From Cheiracanthium punctorium (Eukaryota; Arthropoda; Arachnida; Araneae; Cheiracanthiidae): a stretch of 64,000 bases of DNA. The notes under the pieces were generated by a model. The model worked only from the letters and a program-made list of their open reading frames with translations, was not told where the DNA came from and searched no databases. The position numbers and the translations under genes are program-made. Positions 33,860-44,273 of the stretch are shown here, piece by piece. The stretch covers positions 62,001 to 126,000 of the forward strand of contig JAWZYV010006223.1 in NCBI GenBank assembly GCA_038373885.1, in the 5' to 3' direction. Position 1 is the stretch's first letter. Each line of letters begins with the position of its first letter.

Positions 33860-35960
33860 AGCAGCTGTTCTCTAGTACAGCCATTATCGCAACTACATTA
33901 CCCAGGACCCTCGGTGATTTGCCTGCGATCCGAGTCCTGCCCGTGCCAGCCCAAGCATCCAATTATTGGAGCATGCGTTTTAATGAATAATGTAAAGCCT
34001 GACTTCAAATCAAACTGCGGCATTTTATGTCAAGTGTAATAATCTAGATCTTAAGAAACCATCATCTGATAGATGGATAGACAGCAAATTTTGGAGTGGC
34101 TGTTTGCTATTGTATGAAGTTGGCAAATACAACATTGCAGAGATTTAGTTAGATTAGAGAACTGCGTTTCTAGATTTCGGATGATCCCTTTGTTCTTTCC
34201 AGAATTCGATGATTTGCCACTACCGCCAATGTATGTGAGGGTCTTAAGATCAATGGATTTCGTATCAAACTCTCCCAAAATTCCAGTGAATTTCTTAAAA
34301 TCAGATCGTGACATATGGCCAAAGTATATAGAGCCAGGTTCCATAATTAGCGAGATATGCTCTTTGTGACAAACACTTGGGTGTAATTTGCCGTCAACAA
34401 ATTTTTCTATGGATCAAGTTTTGTTCTTCCTCCTATCAAAAGACAATCCAAAGAAAATTTTAAAGCCTTCTTCCGTTTCTTTCACTGCGAATCATCTCAG
34501 CCTTCCTTTAATTTTATGTGGGTCGAGAATCAGTTGAGAAGATTTCTCTCCAACTGCATTCCTTCCGCTTTCTAGATTGTGAAATAAAGTTGATATCAGG
34601 TTGTAACGAAAGTTTTCCGCCTAATCTGCCTGAAAAACTCACTTCTAAATCCTTAGATAACTGTTTATGAATTTTCGGTATCAAACCTGCACAGTGTCAC
34701 ATGATACAACAATAGTACTTAAAGCTGTACTCATAATTCGTTGATATTCTGTAGCTGACTTTTTGCAACACAACTGGAAGTAAATGATGATTCTAATCCT
34801 CTAGAGTGATAGTGTCATTTGAGACACCTTGTACTTAATGAGAACTATATTTTTTTACAAATTTCACACCATAGTATTATAATGCAAGTCTCTTTCTTCC
34901 AAATGCCAAAAATCGCTTGACAAAATATGAGCAAATACGCCAACGCGAACTGTGTGCTGACGATGTTTGAGGTGGCGGGAAACTTTCGTTACAACCTAAT
35001 ACCAATGTTGCTGCTGCCCAGTCTGCAATAATTTTGTGTCGCAGACTTGTGAAAGCACTGATATTTTTATTCTAACTTGGTAATTTGTGAACGCATCTCC
35101 CAAAGTGGCGGTAGAGAGGCATTCAGCGTTTTCTTCAGTCTTTCGTACTTCTCCTAAGTTATTTTTACTATCCAAATCAATAAAGTTGGAGATTGGATAT
35201 TGGAACTTTCACCTCTTCCTCCACCAATCTCGAAATTTCTCTTTCCAACCTGTCAACTTTTCTCTCATTCTCCCTAAACTTCTCTTCTTTACAACTCCAT
35301 CGATTGTCACATATCTTCTTCTCCTCTGGTCTGCTAATAACTCCCGTTCATATGAGGTATGTGAAGCTCTGAGCCACACCTAATCCGGGAAAAGTCAGTA
35401 CATTTGCAAGTGCGATATTCAATAGCTCGGTAAGGAAGAGTCTTTCCCACTTTCTTCATAAGCAATTCCTTATGTCCGTCTCTAACGTACGATTTATTTA
35501 GCTTCTGAACTTGCTCATGACCTTTCCTAACTATCTCTTAATTCCTTGGATTGACACTGTAGGGATACTGGTCTTGATCCAAATTTCCTGTACTTTGATC
35601 GCCACAACTAAGGTTACTTCTCCTTCCGGTGGATCCTGCCCTTTATTCAGAAATTTTCCTTCTTAAGTCAAGAAAGTAATATAGAAGTACGAGTATATCT
35701 ACTCGGGTTGGTAACTTGGTACAAGGTAATTCTTTCGATATTCCCAGCTCTTCTGATAGCACCGATTTTGTTCCATGTCATGTTGCAGACGGTTTTACTC
35801 TATTCAGAATCGTAGCAGTGCAAGGCAACCACCTTTTAGCTTTCTTGAGAGTAAACTGATACACCATCTATCTGAAACGTTAAACTAAATACCTGTTTCA
35901 ACGAAATATCTCGTGCCTGGTTTGACCGAATGCATCGCCATCACTCGGTTGGCAAACCGG
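33860..35960 (-). pseudogene. Unassigned transposon-associated gene remnant, copy 2
   Basis: Read on the minus strand, fragments in several frames follow the order ELGISKELPCTKLPTR, then GDQSTGNLDQ/KLNKSYVRDGHKE, then RTCKCTDFSRIRCGSE. The 34051-34344 frame follows with GEFDTKSIDLKTLTYIG, KNKGIIRNLETQFSN and CICQLHTI. The cysteine cluster (CKC...RCG) survives better than in copy 1 and may have bound zinc. A 400-bp MITE splits the gene between these parts. The family is unassigned (see copy 1). Being a transposase or accessory protein of the long-TIR element is an inference from its position between the TIRs in both copies. Confidence 0.6.
34598..34997. mobile_element. MITE nested in long-TIR copy 2 (400 bp)
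   Basis: The terminal inverted repeats start AGGTTGTAACGAAAGTTT and match at 23 of 24 positions. Copy 1 lacks this block at the equivalent site (near 14345-14360, GGTATAACCTTTATTT), which confirms an insertion. The flanking bases (GATATC and AATACC) only suggest a short, decayed duplication, so the superfamily is unassigned. The interior is non-coding. Confidence 0.88.
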
Positions 35961-36980
35961 AGCTAGTTGTCTAAGCACAGCTTGTGTACTGCGCCCAAGG
36001 CAAAACTACAGCATAACGTGTGCATTGCATCAAACTATTCGTAAAGCCATTTTTTGTGATTTACTAGTTTCTCTGAACATTTTTTCACATATAAAAAAAC
36101 CAAAATATTTTTAACGAATAAAGTTTGCTTTGCACATAATTTTTTCAAAAAACACATAATTTTCAGATATTTATACATTTCAAGATCGATGTGCAATCTC
36201 TAAAAATTGTCCTAGCCCCTCCAGATTTTACATACATGTTATTAATAACAATATGCAACTCCTAAAACCTCCGGAGCCTAATAATTCGGAAAATAATTTT
36301 TTTTGTAGATATTTTTAAAAAGCCATATTTTTCAAAAATTTCTAAATTTCAAGCTCAATGTGCAACCCCAAGACATTGTCGTAGAACATTCAAATTTTAC
36401 ACACGTCTTATTGATATCAATATACAACTTTTGAGACCTCAGGAGATACAGATTTCGAAAAAAAAAATTTTCGATCCACCCTAATGTTCAATCTGTGCGC
36501 TTCACATCGAGTACAAATCCGGGGTGCAAAAAATTTTTACACCAGTTTTAAGAAATTTCCTCGTATTGGAGCCTCTCTTCAAGATTTCAGGAAACATCTC
36601 CATGACCTCCTCGAATGCCTGATCACGAAAACGTGCCGCCACGACCGCAATTCGTTCTTCGGATGTTAGCATATCCTCGGAGTATCATTCACCTCTAATA
36701 TAAACTTCATGCATTCATTATTTTTGCAAAATGGGCTGGGACCTCACGTTCATCCTGTGCTTACTTAGACGACTTTTCAATGGATGTTGAAAATAAATAA
36801 AAAAATCATCGGATGATCGCTTTTCTTGGGTCGTACACAAAATTACGAATGAAAAGAGTTTTTTTGCACTTTTCAACGTTTACATTCAAATTAACGTATA
36901 GTCCCTAACCCTCTTTATTTTATAGATATCTCTGGGACATTTTATGATGAACGGCTGAAATTTTGTAAATCACCTCATTA

Positions 36981-37126
36981 CAGTGGCGTAGCCAGACATT
37001 TTTCATGGGGTTTACGACTACTGCAACTCACATATATGTATACGTGTGTGTGATAAGGGAGTGAAGAATATACATTTTGTATGGTGAAAAATTGTGCCCC
37101 CTATCCCCCCCTTGGATACGCCACTG
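36981..37126. mobile_element. hAT MITE (146 bp)
   Basis: The ends CAGTGGCGTAGCCAG and GGATACGCCACTG are inverted. Perfect 8-bp duplications CCTCATTA occur at 36973-36980 and 37127-37134. The relatives of the outer shell at 27.9 kb show the uninterrupted CACCTCATTAAT context, giving an empty site. Confidence 0.92.
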
Positions 37127-37369
37127 CCTCATTAGTATATTTGAAACATTTTACAAACTGGAATTTATTTTGGGACATTGGCTGCATACAATTTTTTAAA
37201 ATGTCACCTTTTGTATATTAATAAGAAGAATTTTTCCTAAATGTTGTCTTCCTTTCCAATCTTATTTCGAACATTTTTTTCAATTTACACTGAACACTTA
37301 TCTGTAATGGATAAATAATCAAGGGATGTTACCATATTTTGGGACACCTTTATATATATATATACATAC

Positions 37370-38518
37370 ACACACTCATAAAGTACAACTTTTTTTATGT
37401 CTAAATATGTAATGCTAAATGCCTGCTAAATGCCATGTCTGCTAAATGCTATATTGAAACAAATGGTCTTTTGGGGGAGAAGAGAACAAGAAACGTTTCG
37501 CAACATGTTCGACCTTAGAAATAACTTCATTTACTTACTTAGTTTTAATTTGTTATTTACTTAATCTTTAGTTTATTTATTTGCTCATTGAAACATAAAT
37601 TCAACTGAATTTAGCATTAATATATTTAAAGTTTTATAAAGTTTTTTTTTTAATTAAGTCCCTTGTTTATGAAAAGGTGACATTTAAAGCTATGGTTTTG
37701 TGCGCGCGCGTGCTTGAACTAATTTAGTTGTGTAATACCGAAATCGATAAGAACCATCGGTAAAATAGTTTGAATAGACATGTTATTTTAATTCTGTGAT
37801 TATGGTTTTATGAGTTTGTGTTGGTTTTACTAACTCCCGTAAAATAACAAATTTACCTTTAATTTGAAGTTAGTATAAAAAAGTATATTTCAGATCCGGC
37901 CGTTAAAGGGGTTAATACCTGTGACTGTGTTACCAAATGCGAGTGATATATTTATCTAAAAATGCTGAAACCTGTCTTGCACATGCCTCGATGTATTATG
38001 CAAGAATTTTTGGATCTAACCTTACACGTTTTGTGTTAAGCTGTGTAATTTGCACCTAAAGTGTTCTGTGCATTTTTTATTATCAGTCACAATTTAGAAA
38101 TATGACGTTAACATTTACATAGAACTTGTGAAATACTAAAAAAATATTGTCCTGAAATATTATGAAAGCCACTGACAGGTCTAGATTCACAGTGTTATTC
38201 TTTGTCACACGATTTCATGTGGCTGAAGACATTTTGTAATTTGAAATTTAAAAACGTATAATTTTTTAACAACACCTTCCCAGATAACATTTTCGTTTCC
38301 TAAATGTATCCATTACCTTTGAGATTGTAATTAGAAAAGTATGTTAATGATAGACTTGTAACACAAATTTTGTATCCCCCAGAGGTCAGAAAGTCCAGGA
38401 TTACAGAAACACTTTGAAGCTATGTATTATGCCAGACATACTCAACATAAGGAAGTTACACAACGACAACATTCATTTGCTAAGTTTGAAAAGAGTAGTT
38501 AATGTTAATACCTATACA
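37370..38518. other. AT-rich DNA, nothing recognised
   Basis: A short GCGCGCGCGTGC run lies near 37702-37713. No supported gene or element ends. Confidence 0.45.
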
Positions 38519-38520
38519 TA

Positions 38521-39174
38521 GGAAAAGATGGCCTAAAATGATGCCCTTAAGGGAAAACTTGTATAAATAACATAAATGTTTAAATAAAACTTTTTCCATT
38601 TTGCTAGCATGTTTTACTCTATATTTTACATTATCAGCATATTTCAATAATATTTTCAACCCAGATTAAAATCCAGCAAACGAAGTATTAAAAAATAGAA
38701 TTTTGAAAGATTCTATTTTTTGGTTGAGGGTAAAATAATCATCTAGTGTCAAAAGGATTATATTACCCTCAACCAAAGGACGAAATGATCCTTCGTTTAA
38801 AAGTAATTATAAATTATTTTCACCGACATATATTAAAAAGACGTAAAAGTAATTATGACGACACATCATGAAATAAAATAAGTTTTTACTCCAGTCAGTA
38901 AACCAAGCCATATTTCTCTACATGAAAGACTATTTAAATAAATAGGAAAATTAGCGCTTACCTTATGACAAATGTTATAAGATCCATTTTTTCAAAGATT
39001 TCTATTTAGACGTCTAATACTGTGATCACTTTAATAGCGCTAATCCTTCTTTTACACTTGGCACAGCTAGTTTATGTGTCACCCGGTAGATAGCGCTACC
39101 TGTATGGAAGAAAACGTATATGGGTGGTATGTCGATCGTTTAACCCGCTAGGATCATTTTAGGCCACCTTCCTC
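38521..39174 (+). mobile_element. GGGGAAGGTGGCC-TIR element, copy B (654 bp)
   Basis: Starts GGAAAAGATGGCCTAAAATG and ends ATTTTAGGCCACCTTCCTC, flanked by TA on both sides. It lacks roughly 270 bp of interior relative to copy D, including the GGTACTGGAGTTTCT segment. AAAATGATCC-like motifs recur inside. Confidence 0.88.
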
Positions 39175-39175
39175 T

Positions 39176-39715
39176 ATGTTTCATTATGGAGGAACAGGGC
39201 GAATCATACAAGCTGCGCTAGCAATTAGTTTAAAAGAACTGCGGATTAATGTAATCTCTGTAATAAAACTGATTCACAGCGAAAATGATCCACACATTTT
39301 TTTATTATTTCAGTTCTTGATTGAAATAATGGTTTATAAAATATTTTGTTACGAAAATTCAATTTGTTTTTAATTCAAATTAAATGTAGCTATGTACAAG
39401 ATAATCATGAAAATATTACCCAAGATATATAAGCCTACTGAGGGTGATCCGCACAACCTGTTGAAGAAAACTTCAGGCAGTGTTATTTGAATGCTTGCAA
39501 TCAAGACTTTATTATTTAAAATAATATAACTTTCGTGGTTGCGGTTAAAACGAAAAAAATCCAACACTTTTTTTTTCCAGTGTGAATTGCTCAGTGGATT
39601 GAAAAATCACGAACGTCGGCAGCAATCTTAATGCATATACTTCCATATCACCAGATATCCCTTAAGTTCAGTTTAATAACAATTACACAATTTTTTCCGA
39701 ATGTTCCTGCTGTGA
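39176..39715. other. AT-rich DNA, nothing recognised
   Basis: The short frames on both strands lack motifs. Confidence 0.4.
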
Positions 39716-39721
39716 ACGTGT

Positions 39722-39972
39722 ATATCGGATTTGTGTGTTGGCTCGAACCCGCTTATAAATCCTCCTCAGAAGGACAACACAAGGGGGGGGGTGCTCTCCG
39801 TGGGGGTCTTTCTAAGGGGTCCTAATCCGTATTTAATCTAAGTTTCGGAGAAAACACGGAGAACTCCGAACGGTTAGGCTGGCGGACGCGCGATGGGGCC
39901 CGAACCCGGGACCTTCACACTTCGACCGTCTACCATTTCGAGTGACATAACCACTGTGCTATGCTGAGGCAT
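39722..39972 (-). mobile_element. tRNA-derived SINE (family 1)
   Basis: On the minus strand it begins GCCTCAGCATAGCACAGTGG, which holds an A-box (TAGCACAGTGG), then a B-box CCCGGGTTCGGGCCC at 39897-39911. A GC-rich body follows. A relative with the same head and CGCGCG...GGAGTT body lies at about 62635-62870. Head-to-body similarity between the two supports one SINE family. Confidence 0.85.
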
Positions 39973-39975
39973 ATT

Positions 39976-40749
39976 TTCCGAATTCCCACAACTAAAATTT
40001 TAGAGCAATGCACAAATTAGATTTGTTATTTACCTTTTATTTTAACTAAACCTTAAAACAATAAGTTATAAGCTTGAATACGCAAAGCTGACCAAAGGTC
40101 AGTCTTCTTAATATGGAAATGTCTTCTTAATATTAATGCATGCAACTCATTAAGCAAGTGCATTTCGGTTTTCGCAGATATGCTTACGTTTAGATAATAC
40201 AAAAATGTTAAGAAACTGAAGTTACTAATTAGTTACCATGTTCCAAGATTAAAGTAATTACCATAAAGGTTTATGTTATGTATATCATGATCCAGATGTT
40301 GTGTACTTCCCTTTTTTTAATATTCTTTCTCTTGAAATACCAAACTTTTCTCGGTATTATATACAAAACAATAATTTTATGACCTAATATGATAGAAAAA
40401 TTTCATGTTTTATGACTATAATATAATATATGTTGCACAGTAATATTAAACTGATGAAGACGCTGAAAGTTGTATTTTTATTAACTAGTAAAGCTGGCCG
40501 AAGTTTATTTCATCTTCGTTTCCTGAAAAGGCAAAATATAAACTATCTTTACATAAAACAAAAATAAAATTAGTTAATATAAAATATTTCTTTGGATTTC
40601 AGCAATCTACTGAGACTTAATAAGGGAGAGGCCTAATGAACCTGCGTCCTCTCTCATAAAAAATTGAAAAAAAAAGTGATCATCAAATTTTCTTGTATAA
40701 AATTCTGTTTTTAATACATTTTGTTCCTCCCCTAAAGTCCCCTGAGTTT
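39976..40749. other. AT-rich DNA, nothing recognised
   Basis: No supported feature. Confidence 0.4.
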
Positions 40750-40885
40750 AAAGTAATTAAAAAACTTTGTAAAAAACACACATAAGAAGTAAAAGGATAC
40801 ACATAACAACACACATAAGAAATAAAAGGTTCCTTTTTCCTTTTACTTCTTATGTGTGTTTTTTACAAAGTTTTTTAATTACTTT
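40750..40885. repeat. Perfect 47-bp palindrome with 42-bp spacer
   Basis: The left arm (40750-40796, starting AAAGTAATTAAAAAACTTTG) is the exact reverse complement of the right arm (40839-40885). The spacer repeats part of the arm sequence (ACACACATAAGAAATAAAAGG). CCCCTGAGTTT occurs just outside each arm (near 40740 and 40922) as a direct repeat. The zero-mismatch arms imply recent formation or gene conversion. Confidence 0.92.
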
Positions 40886-41578
40886 ATCGTTTAACACCAG
40901 TATTTTGAGTGTTTTTTCAGTCCCCTGAGTTTGTTTTGAATGCGTTTCTATCAGTTGGGGAAAGTGGCCCAAAATTATCCTGCCGGGCAAAACAGTCCGC
41001 ATATGTTTTCTGAGATAAAGTTGGCGCTATCTACCCGGCACATAAACTAGTTGTGTCAAGTGAAGAATAAGCAATGGCAGTATTCAAGCGGTCACAGTAT
41101 TTCGCTTCTAAATAGAATTCTTAGAAAAACTGTATTCTATCATATCTTTTATAAGATAAGCACTAACTTTCCTATTTATTTAGAAATATAGTCTTTAATG
41201 CACAGAAATATGAGTTGGTTTACTGAATAAAGTGCTTTTAGATGGGAATTACACTTGTTTAGTTTGTTGTGTTTCTATGAGTGTTCCACAAATATGACCT
41301 AACGTGGGCAACCATACTACCGGGTAAAATGATTCATCGACTGAAGAAACTCCAGTACCGGGTCTTAGTCATCATGGCAGCTCTTCAGAAGTTCTCATAA
41401 TGGGTGTCTCCCCATTACATTACTTAATTATTTTTGTTTATTGTAGGCCATGATTTCTGAATTATAATTTTGAAATATTCCATTTTATTATTAGCGGCAC
41501 TTTTTATTTTAAAATTTTCATAAAATAAATTATGGTTGTATACTACATGGTTGTATAACTTATTTTATTTTATTATGT

Positions 41579-43917
41579 ACTAGCTGCGTGCCCGTTCTTC
41601 GCACAGTAGGAAACGAAAATTTTCCTTACATGTGTAATTCGAAATTATTCGTGATGTGGAATTTAAAAAAAAAAAAAGAGCAAAATTATTTGACTCTTAA
41701 TGTAAAGTTTGTGTCATGAGTACTAACCTGATCATTGCAGTATAATGACTCAAAAAACTACGTCAGTGTCATTCACTATTAAAAAAGTGGAAAGCTTAAT
41801 AGTTTGGAGAACTCCTGGCTTTCAAAATGTCTTATTTCTACATCATACTGTTTTTTAGGCTCAAGTTGTAGCATTAAATACCTAAGACACTACATGAAAT
41901 GGAGCACCATTTATTTCTTTCCGAAAATGTACCATATAAGGAAAGTATTGCAATCATGAAAAAAATTCGACTTCGAGATTTTGGTGTATTTACACGTTTT
42001 GAGGTCTTCTGAATTCATTTATGCTATTTTCAAGAGATGTTTTTAAAATAGCTGCGCACCGGCTCTTCATACGGGAAGAAAGGAATATTTTACTACTAAA
42101 ATCATATCTGCATGTGACAAAACAGAATTTCATTTTTAAAAAAGTTCAAGTAATCCCCTCTGTTGAAATGACTGCGGGATATATTAACGCAAATTAGAAT
42201 TACTTTTCGTTTAGTTGGTTGTAAGACAACCGTTGAAAACGGATAAACACTTTTAATTTCATGAAATATTTATTAACGTGGTACATTGCGATTTATTCAT
42301 ACTATCTTTACAAATCTAATAATACTACCTATTACGTACATTATTACTATCTATACTCGCTTCTCCCTCTTCAAGGCTCCCTTAAAAGAAACAGCTTAGA
42401 TTATTTGGCCTCAATGGGATCTTTTGATTCTGTGGCGATTCTTTGCAATTTACGCATTAGCATAAATAATAATCATTTCACATAATGGTTGCCATTAAGG
42501 AAACTCTCCATATATATTTAATTTATACATAGTTTTATAAGATTGGCGTATTTAGCGCCGTAAACCATTTCATCTTACTGTGGGGAGAAAATATCCAAGG
42601 GGTGCCATTTTAAATATCCAATAGCGATATCTTTTATATCCTCCATAGTCCTGTCTCCTGAAAAACATCAAACTGTGTAATCTCGAGGAGCTACTTATTC
42701 CCATTTTAATTGTGACAGGGCGTTAGAGTTGCAGAGTTTACAAATTTCACACATTTTTTTTAATTTATGACGTCACTGTTTGACTGCCGTAAAGGATACC
42801 CGGTAGATTAATTTCGGAGTTACTTTCGATATTTCGCATAATTGTTTTCAAACGGTATCATTAAAACTTTGCGTGACCTTTATGGAGGAACGTAATTCAA
42901 CGTTAAAATAAAACTATACTCGCAACCTGCATGCGTATGTTAGGCAACGCCTGCGCTAAATTAAATGCCAAAAATAAAAATAATAAATAGAAAAATTTTA
43001 ATATATCGCGCTTTGAAACGAACTTTGTAACTTTTAAAATGAACATTTTCAGCGCCGTGAAAACATTTCAATTTTTAAATAAGCACCGGATTAAAATACC
43101 ACTTCTAATAATAATAATCGTGAATTTCTTAGTTTATTTCTACAGTAAATTTTAATCAAAATATCGTCTCCCTGTGTTGAAAATAGAGCTGGAATAAATG
43201 AGTTAAAATTATGGCGTAATTTTTAGGTATCTTAAAGCATTTGACGTCATAGATCCTCACTTGCGAATTGAAATTCTGATATCCCATTTAAAAACTCCAT
43301 TGGTTGAAAAAACCCTTTTTTCTAATCCTTTCTGTGGCAACAGCCGAACATAAATTCTCGTGCCGTGATCGCAATGTAATGAATGGCGTAAGATCGCGCT
43401 GATGCTATTAAATTCTAAACATTAGGCTGCATTAAAATTCGTAAAAAATCATCTAATTTACATAATTTTTTCGTTTTTATTTTAAAAGAGGGAGAAAAGA
43501 ATGTTTCACGATTTGTCAAAATATCTAAAAGTTATGACGGATAGAATTCAAGATGCGACAGTTTTAAAATTATTTTACGAAAAAAAATCGCGAAGCACAT
43601 GTTTAGTAAAAAAATTCCTAAAAATCGGTAAATCAGGTTAAGTATTCAGAACAAACTGTTTTTAAAAGAAAATTTTCTCCTCTATCCGATGATACAAATG
43701 CCGTTTTGCTGCGAGCGTAATTTCCGCCGTTATTACGAATTAGGTGAGAAAAAATGCCAAAAATCGCATAAAACATAAAATAAAAGAAAATCTAGGTCGA
43801 ATTTTGAAAAAATCGCTTCGAGGTGCACAACTACATATTTACATCTTCCCGAATACCAAATTTGGTGTTTCTAGGTGTAGCCGTTTGTCCGTAACGCTGC
43901 AGACAGACACACACACA

Positions 43918-43958
<41 letters not shown>

Positions 43959-43980
43959 CTTCTTTTATAATAAGTAGAGA
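41579..43980 (+). mobile_element. 2.4-kb ACTAGCTG-start dispersed element
   Basis: Begins ACTAGCTGCGTGCCCGTTCT and ends TTTTATAATAAGTAGAGA, preceded by a (CA)n tract. This 'ACTAGCTG...CCCG..CTTCGCAC' start with a CA/CAGACA-rich 3' part is a pattern I recall from many arthropod genomes as a non-autonomous dispersed repeat. I cannot assign it to a superfamily with certainty. There is no terminal inverted repeat and no coding capacity. The equivalent uninterrupted sequence is in copy D (minus strand of about 49843-49860). Confidence 0.75.
43903..43957 (+). repeat. (CA)n microsatellite
   Basis: A CA-dinucleotide run with CAGACA at each edge, forming the 3' part of the ACTAGCTG-start element. Confidence 0.9.
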
Positions 43981-44273
43981 TAATCGTAATTACCTTTACG
44001 TCTTTTATTTTGCTGATAAAAAAACAATTCACACTTATTTTCATATAAACGATGATTTTGCCCATCGTGAGTGAGGGTAAAATGATCCTTGGACTCCTTT
44101 TAAAAATTCTTTCTTTTTTTCGTTACTCAGTTTGGGTTTAAAATATTATTAAAATTTGTTTATGATGCAAAATACAGTGTAAATATTGTGGCAAAGAGCC
44201 AAGTTTCTATTTATCATTCATGTTATTTTCTGCAACTTTTCCTCTTAAGGGCATCATTTTGGGCAATCTTCTA

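Larger units (their letters stand above)
33453..36481 (-). mobile_element. Long-TIR DNA element, copy 2 (3029 bp)
   Basis: The left end GGGTGGATCGAAAA and the right end TTTTCGATCCACCC are flanked by TA at 33451-33452 and 36482-36483. The arms are about 390 bp and contain the same two tandem sub-units as copy 1. The internal gene remnant is on the minus strand, so the element is inserted in the opposite orientation to copy 1. Removing the 400-bp MITE at 34598-34997 leaves about 2629 bp. It interrupts the DUF4817-type transposase. Confidence 0.9.
32554..36700 (-). pseudogene. DUF4817/Tc1-like transposase, broken and interrupted
   Basis: The N-terminal part lies at about 36484-36690 and reads SEERIAVVAARFRDQAFEEV on the minus strand. 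The gene is then split by a 3-kb element and resumes near 33440. The DDE region is recognisable in ORF 32955-33161 with WERYSSKVNVLAWF, followed by frames with the DDGIIDSVIFQQ-type segment. The C-terminal part at 32554-32820 contains FFSWGFIKEQVYKTKVANV and SRWDITLES. This order (helix-turn-helix, then a DD-type catalytic domain in an RNase H-like fold) matches transposases that cut at element ends. Several frameshifts and an inverted microduplication at 32896-32942 make it dead even apart from the insertion. Confidence 0.82.
32499..36758 (-). mobile_element. Tc1-like (DUF4817-type) transposon inserted in the outer shell
   Basis: The left end ACAGGATGAACATAAAGTAC and the right end CACGTTCATCCTGT are inverted. 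The next blocks also pair: CCAGCCCATTTTAC on the left and GCAAAATGGGCTGG on the right. The transposase lies on the minus strand and is interrupted by long-TIR copy 2 (33453-36481). Without that insertion the element is about 1.2 kb, normal for this family. Confidence 0.85.
32224..37350. mobile_element. GGTGTCC-end element, copy 3 (outer shell of a four-level nest)
   Basis: The left end ATGTCCCAAAAATATGGTAG pairs with the right end CCATATTTTGGGACACC. Shared blocks on the left (TTATCTATTAGAGA, AATACATTAGGAAAAATT) recur inverted on the right (AATTTTTCCTAAATG, CACTTATCTGTAATGGATAA). Stripped of its insertions it is about 0.7-0.9 kb, like its relatives. A (TA)n run follows at 37351. The core holds the DUF4817-type transposon and a 146-bp hAT MITE. 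Confidence 0.8.
40957..44271 (-). mobile_element. GGGGAAGGTGGCC-TIR element, copy C (split by a 2.4-kb insertion)
   Basis: Starts GGGGAAAGTGGCCCAAAATT and ends GCATCATTTTGGGCAATCTTC. It is in the reverse orientation to copies A, B and D. Its two halves (40957-41579 and 43981-44271) together correspond to the whole of copy D, interrupted after TTTTATTTTATTATGTA. Confidence 0.88.

Noticed and set aside
35087..35383. 98-codon plus-strand frame within long-TIR copy 2
   Set aside because: It is antisense to the gene remnant, which aligns with copy 1 on the other strand.
36484..36669. 61-codon plus-strand frame
   Set aside because: It is the reverse strand of the DUF4817-type transposase N-terminus, which is the recognisable reading.
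43744..44065. Frames encoding His/Thr and Val/Cys repeats
   Set aside because: They are translations of a (CA)n microsatellite.
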